Shown here: piece by piece, positions 4,993 to 9,507 of the stretch
Layout: every line of letters begins with the position of its first letter
Numbering within the stretch: the first letter of the stretch is position 1
Source: Oscillospiraceae bacterium
GTDB taxonomy: Bacteria > Bacillota > Clostridia > Oscillospirales > Oscillospiraceae
Direction: 5' to 3'
DNA length: 9,507 nt
NCBI GenBank assembly: GCA_016296235.1
Contig: JAEDJR010000072.1
Location: forward strand, 1-9,507
The notes under the pieces: generated by a model
Database searches by the model: none
What the model was told of the DNA's origin: nothing
The model's input: only the letters and a program-made list of their open reading frames with translations
Made by a program: the position numbers and the translations under genes

Positions 4993-5038
4993 CAGCGGCG
5001 GGCTTTGGAATGATTTTGCAGTTTTTTTGCAAAGACGG

Positions 5039-5064
5039 TGAACCAACGGCTGTGTTTTCGCGTC
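5039..5064 (+). promoter_or_regulatory. ECF-sigma-type promoter upstream of the sigma/anti-sigma operon
   Basis: TGAACC (5039-5044), 16 bases and CGTC (5061-5064) resemble the bipartite AAC / CGTC promoters of ECF sigma factors such as SigM or SigW. It lies 29 bp before the ATG at 5094, a fitting place for autoregulation. A sigma-A start using CATAAT (5064-5069) is the alternative, but it has no decent -35. Confidence 0.6.
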
Positions 5065-5093
5065 ATAATGATATAAGCGAAGGAGGCGAGGGG

Positions 5094-5654
5094 ATGGAGG
5101 ACCGGGAGATCATTGACCTGTACTGGGACAGGCAGGAGCGGGCGCTGACGGAGACGCAGAAAAAATACGGAGCCTATTGCTGGCGCGTGGCGTGGAACAT
5201 TCTGCGCAGCCGGGAGGATTCCGAGGAGTGCGTCAACGACACCTGGCTCCGGGCCTGGAACGCCATGCCGCCGCAGCGTCCTGCCGTCCTGCCTTCCTTT
5301 CTGGGGTGCATCACCCGGAACCTGTCGCTGGACCGCTTCAAGGCGGGCCGGACGGGGAAACGGGGCGGCGGCCAGATCATGCTGGCCCTGGAGGAGCTGG
5401 ACTACTGCCTGCCGGGGGCGGAAAGCGCAGAGCAGGCGGCCGAAGAGGCGGAGCTGGCAGCCTCCATCGACCGGTTCCTGCGGGGCCTGCCGGAAAAGGA
5501 CTGCTGCATTTTCCTGCGGCGGTATTGGTATGTGGACAGCGTGCTGGAAATCGCCTGCCGGTATCATATGGCCGAGGGAACGGTGAAATCCACCCTGCAC
5601 CGCACCCGGGAAAAGCTGCGGGTCTGGCTGGAACAGGAGGGAATTGCGGTATGA
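5094..5654 (+). CDS. ECF-type RNA polymerase sigma factor (copy 1 of a tandem pair)
   Basis: A 186-residue sigma-70 family protein. Region 2 spans about residues 21-87, with the core SREDSEECVNDTWLRAWN (39-56) and ITRNLSLDRFK. A Gly/Glu-rich linker (88-122) follows. Region 4 spans about 124-178: LPEKDCCIFLRRYWY, then the helix-turn-helix EIACRYHMAEGTVKSTLHRT. It would direct RNA polymerase to its own small regulon, probably including the promoter at 5039-5064. ATG 5094 is chosen because AAGGAGG (5080-5086) is 7 bases upstream; an in-frame GTG at 4950 would run the protein through the Spo0A boxes. Its stop overlaps the start of the anti-sigma gene (ATGA), so the two are translationally coupled. 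It shares about 126 of 186 residues, without gaps, with the sigma factor at 6730 (hand count). The inducing signal is unknown. Confidence 0.92.
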   Translation: MEDREIIDLYWDRQERALTETQKKYGAYCWRVAWNILRSREDSEECVNDTWLRAWNAMPPQRPAVLPSFLGCITRNLSLDRFKAGRTGKRGGGQIMLALEELDYCLPGAESAEQAAEEAELAASIDRFLRGLPEKDCCIFLRRYWYVDSVLEIACRYHMAEGTVKSTLHRTREKLRVWLEQEGIAV

Positions 5655-6715
5655 GTACGGAACGGGACAAGCGCAGGGAAACGCTCTTCCGCGCCATTGG
5701 CGGCGTGGGCGGCGATCTGATCGATATGGCGGAAAAGCGGGTATTCCGGGCGGGAATCTGGCGGCGGTGGCTGCCGGTGGCCGCCTGCTTGGCTTTGGCG
5801 GCGGGGATAGGCGCGCTGGTCTGGACGCAGATGTGGGGCGGTCAGGCCCCAAAAGACCAGAATCCGGCCGGCCCGGCGGAGACGGCGGAGGAATACCTGC
5901 CCGCAGAAGGGCCGGCTCCGGAAACGCCCGCAGAGGAACCGGCGCCGGAACAGCCGGAATACGGCGCAATGACGGCGCAGCGCCGGCAGCGCCTGACGGT
6001 GCGGGGCGTCATTTACTATGAGGAAGCCGTCTATGAGCAGCTCCCGGCCAGGGAGCAGCCGGGCGACTGGCTGGGAACCGTCAGCGAAGCCGACGACCCG
6101 GCGCTGGTGGGGGCCGATGTCTATGCGGCCAGCGATATCCTGCGCAGCGGCAGCCGCTTCACGGATATGCCCCTGCTGATTCTGGTGGAGCAGCCGGAGG
6201 GCTACCGGTTCTGCCTGACCTACTATGCCTGGGACGGGCCGCTGTATACCCGGCAGGAGGCGGAGAATCTGTACACCGAGGGAAAGTGGGACGCCCTGGC
6301 GGCCTTTGCCCTGGCGAACACGGCCTTTGACAGCCCCACGGAGCTGGACTCCGAAGCGCTGCTGCGGCTGTTCCTACAGACCCTGAAGCTGGAGGAGCTG
6401 GCCGGCCGGCGCACCGGCGACCTGAACCGCTACCTGTGGGAGCAGGTGGACGAGTTTGTTCTGGCGCCGTCGGAGGTCACCCGGCAGCTGGATCGCTACC
6501 TGGAGGACTATACCTTTGATCCGGCCCAGTGCGCAGCCTATGATCCGGCGCGGGAGGCCCTGGTGCTGCGGACCCTGGAGCCGGAGGCGTGGACGATGCC
6601 TATGGCCGAACGCATTGTGTTCGAAGGGGATACCATGACGGTGGTGACGGAAGAGAGAACCTGCGTCGTGCGCCTGACGGAACGCGGCTGCTATTACGAA
6701 AGCATCATGGAATAA
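5651..6715 (+). CDS. single-pass membrane protein, probable anti-sigma factor (copy 1)
   Basis: A 354-residue protein in three parts. The cytoplasmic head, residues 1-40, has TLFRAIGGVGGDLIDMAEKR and WRRW just before the membrane. One membrane helix spans about residues 41-58. A Pro/Glu/Ala-rich stalk (about 65-105) and an extracytoplasmic domain (106-354) follow. The domain contains LGTVSEADDPALVGADVY and YTFDPAQCAAYDPAREALVL. I recognise no named catalytic or binding domain. The role as anti-sigma is inferred from topology and from the ATGA overlap with the preceding sigma gene, a classic layout in which the head binds the sigma factor and the outer domain senses envelope conditions. No zinc-binding HxxxCxxC motif is seen. 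The ribosome site AGGAGG ends 10 bases before the start. The stop codon overlaps the ribosome site of the next sigma gene. Confidence 0.72.
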   Translation: MSTERDKRRETLFRAIGGVGGDLIDMAEKRVFRAGIWRRWLPVAACLALAAGIGALVWTQMWGGQAPKDQNPAGPAETAEEYLPAEGPAPETPAEEPAPEQPEYGAMTAQRRQRLTVRGVIYYEEAVYEQLPAREQPGDWLGTVSEADDPALVGADVYAASDILRSGSRFTDMPLLILVEQPEGYRFCLTYYAWDGPLYTRQEAENLYTEGKWDALAAFALANTAFDSPTELDSEALLRLFLQTLKLEELAGRRTGDLNRYLWEQVDEFVLAPSEVTRQLDRYLEDYTFDPAQCAAYDPAREALVLRTLEPEAWTMPMAERIVFEGDTMTVVTEERTCVVRLTERGCYYESIME

Positions 6716-6729
6716 GGAGGAGATCACCC

Positions 6730-7290
6730 ATGGAAGACGGCGCCATCATTGACCTGTTCTGGGCACGGGAGGAACGGGCCCTGCAGGAGACGGAGACTAA
6801 ATACGGCGGCCTGTGCCGGAGCATTGCCTTCAACATTCTCCAAAGCCGGGAGGATTCCGAGGAATGCGTCAACGACACCTGGCTGCGGGCCTGGAACACC
6901 ATGCCGCCCCAGCGGCCCGGGGTGCTGCCGGCATTTCTCAGCCGCATCACCCGGAACCTGTCCCTGGACCGCTGGAAACGGGCCAGGGCGGACAAACGGG
7001 GCGGCGGCCAGCTGCCCCTGGCTCTGGAGGAATTGGGAGACTGCGTCCCGGCGGCAGACTCTGTGGAGGAGGCCCTGGCCCTGGAGGAGCTGACCCGGGT
7101 CCTGGACCGGTTTCTGCGCACCCTGCCGGAGCGGGAGTGCTGCATCTTCCTGCGGCGGTACTGGTATGTGGACAGCACCCGGGATATTGCCCGCCGCTAT
7201 GAGATGGCCGAGGGCAGCGTGAAGTCCACCCTCTACCGGGTCCGGCAGAAGCTGCGGGAGCAGCTGGAAAAGGAGGGGGTTGTGCTGTGA
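6730..7290 (+). CDS. ECF-type RNA polymerase sigma factor (copy 2 of a tandem pair)
   Basis: A 186-residue protein, collinear with the sigma at 5094 and about two thirds identical. Region 2 repeats the block SREDSEECVNDTWLRAWN unchanged, and even the DNA there is nearly identical. Region 4 (FLRRYWYVDS, then DIARRYEMAEGSVKSTLYRV) is also close. Differences gather in the first 36 residues, the linker (residues 84-126) and parts of region 4, so DNA preference and partner choice may have diverged. ATG 6730 has AAGGAGG (6714-6720) 9 bases upstream, the first two bases belonging to the TAA of the preceding gene. The gap is 14 bp and holds no promoter, so it is transcribed with copy 1. Its TGA overlaps the GTG start of the next gene. 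Confidence 0.92.
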   Translation: MEDGAIIDLFWAREERALQETETKYGGLCRSIAFNILQSREDSEECVNDTWLRAWNTMPPQRPGVLPAFLSRITRNLSLDRWKRARADKRGGGQLPLALEELGDCVPAADSVEEALALEELTRVLDRFLRTLPERECCIFLRRYWYVDSTRDIARRYEMAEGSVKSTLYRVRQKLREQLEKEGVVL

Positions 7291-8396
7291 AGCAGGAAAA
7301 ATTGTTTGAGGCCCTGGCGGGCGTTGGGGACGATCTGCTGGAGCTGGCTCAGAACAAGCGCTTCCCCAACCCCTGGCGGCGGTGGGGGAAGATTGCCGCC
7401 TGCCTGGCCCTGGTGCTGTGCCTGACGGCGCTGGCCCTGCCATACCTCCCCATTGGCTGCGGCAGTGCCAAGAGCGAAGCGCCCATGACGGAAGCGGCGG
7501 TGGCCGATGAGAAGGCAGACACAACGGAAACGGCTGCGCCTGAGGAAGCGCCGGAAACACCCGCCGAAGCGCCGGAGCCGGAGCCGGAGGAGAATGACGG
7601 CGGCGTGGAAAAGACCATGACAAAATTTGTGGTCTGCGGCACCTATTACTACCTGCGGCCCCAATACACCACGCCCCTGGACCAGCCGCCCAGGGAGCTG
7701 GGGGAAGAGCTGGGCGTCGTGACCAGCGCCGACCTGCCGGAGCTGGTGGGCTGCACCGTGTACAAGGAGCAGAATTCGGCGGTGTTTGACCGCTACGCCG
7801 TGGACGGCCAGGCGGTGACCCAGAACGTCTGGGTCAAAACGGCGGAGGGCTATGTCAGCGCGACAACGGAAAACGAGAAGATTGTCTCCCGCTACACCTT
7901 TACCGACGTGGAGCAGGCCGTGGAGGACGGGGACGCCGATTGGCTGCTGGAGACCTTCGTCCTGCCCCTGGAGGCGCACGGACGGGGAGAGATCCAGTTC
8001 GCCGATGCGTCCCAGCTCACCGCCGATCAGCTGAACCGGATGGTGCCGGCCTTTGCCGCCATGAACATGGGCGTCACGGTGGTGGACCATTGGGCGGAGG
8101 GCGACCGGCTGGTGATCCCGGTCTCCGACGTCCGTTTCCGGCTGGAACGGTTCCTGACCGGCTTCACCTATGACCCGGAGGGGACGGAGGCCTACGACCC
8201 GGCCCGGAACGCCGTCATTCTCCCCCGGGAGGCGGCCAGCCTGGATGAGAGCGTGCAGCTGACCCTGGAGGACGCGATCCTGTCCGACGCCAACACCCTG
8301 TGCCTGACCGTCCTGCGGCAGGACGGCGTCCGGCGGGAATACGTGATCCGCTTCGACACCGACTCCTGGCGGTATTTGCAGATCACGACGCAATAA
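7287..8396 (+). CDS. single-pass membrane protein, probable anti-sigma factor (copy 2)
   Basis: A 369-residue paralogue of the protein at 5651. The cytoplasmic head has KLFEALAGVGDDLLELAQNK and PWRRWGKI. A membrane helix spans about residues 35-56, an acidic Pro/Glu/Ala stalk about 62-107, and an outer domain 108-369. Shared signatures with copy 1 are LGVVTSADLPELVGCTVY and FTYDPEGTEAYDPARNAVIL. The GTG start overlaps the sigma stop (GTGA), with AGGAGGGG upstream inside the sigma gene, so coupled translation is likely. The outer domain is more diverged from copy 1 than the sigma factors are from each other, which suggests different signals. A Cys follows LPIG at residue 58, but the head is too long for a lipoprotein signal. 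It is the last gene of the operon. The anti-sigma role is inferred from layout and topology. Confidence 0.72.
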   Translation: MKQEKLFEALAGVGDDLLELAQNKRFPNPWRRWGKIAACLALVLCLTALALPYLPIGCGSAKSEAPMTEAAVADEKADTTETAAPEEAPETPAEAPEPEPEENDGGVEKTMTKFVVCGTYYYLRPQYTTPLDQPPRELGEELGVVTSADLPELVGCTVYKEQNSAVFDRYAVDGQAVTQNVWVKTAEGYVSATTENEKIVSRYTFTDVEQAVEDGDADWLLETFVLPLEAHGRGEIQFADASQLTADQLNRMVPAFAAMNMGVTVVDHWAEGDRLVIPVSDVRFRLERFLTGFTYDPEGTEAYDPARNAVILPREAASLDESVQLTLEDAILSDANTLCLTVLRQDGVRREYVIRFDTDSWRYLQITTQ

Positions 8397-8407
8397 TTCT
8401 TTGAACA

Positions 8408-8435
8408 CCGTAGGGCGGCCAGACCCCTGGCCGCC
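8408..8435 (+). repeat. CCGTAGGGCGG repeat, copy 1, with 9-bp hairpin
   Basis: The copy starts with CCGTAGGGCGG (8408-8418). GGCGGCCAG (8414-8422) pairs perfectly with CTGGCCGCC (8427-8435) over a 4-base loop. It follows the sigma operon by 11 bases and may help stop its transcription, but no T-run follows. Confidence 0.6.
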
Positions 8436-8490
8436 GCTTGCAGGCAGTCCGATGAATTGAAACCTATCTTCCAAACAGGCAGTACCCTTC

Positions 8491-8517
8491 GGCGGGCAGA
8501 GTCAGCCCGCCCTACGG
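8491..8517 (-). repeat. CCGTAGGGCGG repeat, copy 2, inverted
   Basis: On the minus strand the sequence CCGTAGGGCGGGC occupies 8517-8505, and GGCGGGC (8491-8497) pairs with GCCCGCC (8505-8511) over 7 bases. It is in opposite orientation to copies 1 and 3. Confidence 0.6.
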
Positions 8518-8547
8518 CATCGCCCATGGTGCAGACCGCTGGGAATA

Positions 8548-8576
8548 CCGTAGGGCGGGGCTTGCCTCGCCGCAAG
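8548..8576 (+). repeat. CCGTAGGGCGG repeat, copy 3
   Basis: CCGTAGGGCGGGG (8548-8560) is followed by a stem between 8554-8560 and 8565-8571 with one G-U pair. An alternative hairpin CTTGC/GCAAG (8561-8565 with 8572-8576) overlaps it. The shared head and variable tail suggest a dispersed intergenic palindromic element. Confidence 0.55.
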
Positions 8577-8585
8577 CGCTGATTG

Positions 8586-8623
8586 GACAGCTTGACCGAA
8601 AAGAGCATTTCGGTCAAGCTGTC
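8586..8623 (+). terminator. 16-bp perfect hairpin ahead of tdk, terminator-like
   Basis: GACAGCTTGACCGAAA pairs perfectly with TTTCGGTCAAGCTGTC over the 6-base loop AGAGCA. The tail TGTTGCTTATT is only partly T-rich, so termination may be incomplete. It ends 2 bases before the probable -35 of tdk and would shield tdk from the sigma operon. Confidence 0.6.
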
Positions 8624-8625
8624 TG

Positions 8626-8654
8626 TTGCTTATTCCGACAAAATCCGGTATAAT
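8626..8654 (+). promoter_or_regulatory. probable sigma-A promoter of tdk-deoD
   Basis: TTGCTT (8626-8631), a 17-bp spacer and TATAAT (8649-8654). The -10 is perfect and the -35 is 3/6. The start site near 8661 gives a leader of about 25 bases. Confidence 0.65.
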
Positions 8655-8684
8655 GAACCTGATACCATAAAAGAGGTGACTGGT

Positions 8685-9269
8685 TTGGCAAAGCTCTATT
8701 TCAAATACGGCGCCATGGGCAGCTCCAAGACGGCTACAGCGCTGATTACCAAATACAACTACGAAGAACGCGGCATGCGGGTCTGGCTGATAAAGCCTGC
8801 CGCCGACGACCGGGACGGCGCCCTGCGGCTGAAATCCCGGGTGGGTCTGGAGGCTGAGGCCGAGGCTGTGGCCGCCGACAAGAACATCATCGACCTCTAC
8901 CGGGTCAGGGACCGGGTGGACGTGATTCTGGTGGATGAGTGCCAGTTTATGACCGAGGCGCAGATCGATCAGCTGCGCACCCTGGTGGATCGGGACAATT
9001 TGCCGGTTCTGTGCTTCGGCCTGCGGACCGACTTCCAGACCAAGCTGTTCCCCGGCAGCCGCCGCCTGTTCGAGGTGGCCGATTCCATCACGGAGATCAA
9101 GACCATCTGCTGCTGCGGCTCCAAGGCCACGGTCAACGCCCGAATCGATTCCGAGGGCTACATCATCACCGAGGGCGCCCAGGTGGTTCTGGGCGGCAAC
9201 GACCGGTACCTGGCCATGTGCCACAAATGCTGGAAGGAAAGTATTGCAGAACACCGCAAGGTGAGATAG
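8685..9269 (+). CDS. tdk: thymidine kinase (TK1-like, type II)
   Basis: A 194-residue cytosolic thymidine kinase making dTMP from thymidine and ATP in pyrimidine salvage. Length is normal for the family. It has the P-loop GAMGSSKT (9-16), the DECQF motif with catalytic Glu85 (84-88) and the FGLRTDF segment (111-117). The zinc site has Cys in TICCCGSKA (142-144) and C179/C182 (CHKC), and the thymidine-binding lasso lies between these. The start is TTG 8685: the family begins MAKLYFKYG, GAGGTG lies 6 bases upstream, and the in-frame ATG-less extension to 8583 would run through a terminator-like hairpin and the promoter. A TTG start may lower expression. It is followed after 14 bases by deoD, so the two form a nucleoside-salvage operon. 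Confidence 0.95.
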   Translation: MAKLYFKYGAMGSSKTATALITKYNYEERGMRVWLIKPAADDRDGALRLKSRVGLEAEAEAVAADKNIIDLYRVRDRVDVILVDECQFMTEAQIDQLRTLVDRDNLPVLCFGLRTDFQTKLFPGSRRLFEVADSITEIKTICCCGSKATVNARIDSEGYIITEGAQVVLGGNDRYLAMCHKCWKESIAEHRKVR

Positions 9270-9283
9270 AAAGGAGAATTTTC

Positions 9284-9507
9284 ATGGCAAATTATCCCAC
9301 CCCCCATATCAACGCGAAACCCGGTGATTTCGGTCAGACGGTTCTGATGCCCGGCGATCCCCTGCGCTCCAAATTTATCGCGGAAACCTTCCTGGAGAAT
9401 GCCCAGCTGGTCAACAATGTCCGGGGCGTCCAGGGCTACACGGGCCTGTACAAGGGCACCCGGGTGTCCGTTATGGCCTCCGGCATGGGAATGCCCTCCA
9501 TCGGCAT
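9284..9507 (+). CDS. deoD: purine-nucleoside phosphorylase DeoD-type, N-terminal part (runs off right edge)
   Basis: The first 74 residues of a hexameric purine-nucleoside phosphorylase, which splits purine (deoxy)nucleosides with phosphate into base and (deoxy)ribose-1-phosphate. TPHINAKPGDFGQTVLMPGD (6-25) is close to the E. coli DeoD N-terminus. It includes the substrate-site His8 and the phosphate-binding G24-D-P-L-R28, and Arg47 in NNVRGVQGYTG is the Arg donated from the neighbouring subunit. Next comes the beta strand SVMASGMGMPSIG. ATG 9284 has AAGGAG (9271-9276) 7 bases upstream. The gap to tdk is 14 bp without a promoter. The remaining two thirds lie beyond the window. Confidence 0.95.
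   Translation, partial: MANYPTPHINAKPGDFGQTVLMPGDPLRSKFIAETFLENAQLVNNVRGVQGYTGLYKGTRVSVMASGMGMPSIG

Noticed and set aside
4950..5093. GTG 4950 as start of the first sigma factor
   Set aside because: The extension would encode the Spo0A boxes and the ECF-like promoter, and it is absent from the collinear second sigma factor.
4569..5969. Long minus-strand open frame of 466 codons
   Set aside because: It crosses the XRE gene, the intergenic control region and the sigma gene. Its Pro/Arg-rich composition is typical of a GC-rich antisense shadow.
7440..7470. Lipobox in anti-sigma 2 (LPIGC)
   Set aside because: The -3 position is Pro, and about 34 residues precede the hydrophobic segment, too long for a lipoprotein signal.
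7233..8474. Long minus-strand open frame of 413 codons opposite anti-sigma 2
   Set aside because: No ribosome site or recognisable domain, and low-complexity composition. The plus-strand gene has overlap coupling and a paralogue.
8408..8576. CRISPR-like array from the CCGTAGGGCGG copies
   Set aside because: Only three copies, in mixed orientation, with unequal spacing and variable tails. No cas gene is visible.
8583..8684. Upstream extension of tdk
   Set aside because: It would translate through the 16-bp hairpin and the TATAAT box. The family begins MAKLYFKYG at the TTG.

Overview
The window looks like chromosomal DNA of a GC-rich, spore-forming clostridial Firmicute, most likely of the Oscillospiraceae/Ruminococcaceae type. 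The reasons are strong AGGAGG-type ribosome sites, sigma-A promoters with TTGnnn/TATAAT, a Spo0A C-terminal-domain protein, a DacF-type carboxypeptidase, an MtaB methylthiotransferase, and ECF sigma factors of a kind familiar from gut clostridia. No phage genes, transposase or CRISPR array is visible.

Left part (1-1288): the 5' part of an ECF sigma gene runs off the left edge on the minus strand. Its codon usage differs from the rest of the window. Upstream of it is a two-gene tRNA operon, tRNA-Met then tRNA-Glu, also on the minus strand. The two tRNAs abut with no spacer, and the operon has a near-perfect promoter and a rho-independent terminator. A small four-helix membrane protein of the CmpB-type putative permease family follows on the plus strand.

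Housekeeping block (1294-4213): mtaB (minus; tRNA t6A methylthiolation) is divergent from a tiny HPr-like gene (plus) that lacks the phosphorylatable histidine. Next is dacF (plus; peptidoglycan D,D-carboxypeptidase). Its ribosome site lies inside a 16-bp hairpin that also resembles the terminator of the HPr-like gene.

Regulatory block (4210-8396), the most interesting part: on the minus strand, an XRE-type regulator and a stand-alone Spo0A DNA-binding domain overlap by 8 bases. Divergent from them is a four-gene plus-strand operon, sigma-1, membrane anti-sigma-1, sigma-2, membrane anti-sigma-2. It is a tandem duplication of an ECF sigma/anti-sigma pair, with ATGA/GTGA overlaps inside each pair. 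The intergenic region holds three exact Spo0A boxes (TGTCGAA) and one near match, in two pairs each spaced 10 bp. It also holds a direct repeat of a CGATAT(A/G)TCGG palindrome at a 21-bp offset and an ECF-like promoter (TGAACC-N16-CGTC). I infer a self-contained circuit: an ECF sigma pair, probably autoregulated and held by membrane partners, with sporulation-type or XRE-type input at the shared control region.

Right part (8397-9507): a 288-base spacer has three copies of a CCGTAGGGCGG-type palindromic repeat and a 16-bp hairpin. A nucleoside-salvage operon follows: thymidine kinase (tdk, TTG start), then deoD (purine-nucleoside phosphorylase), cut by the right edge.
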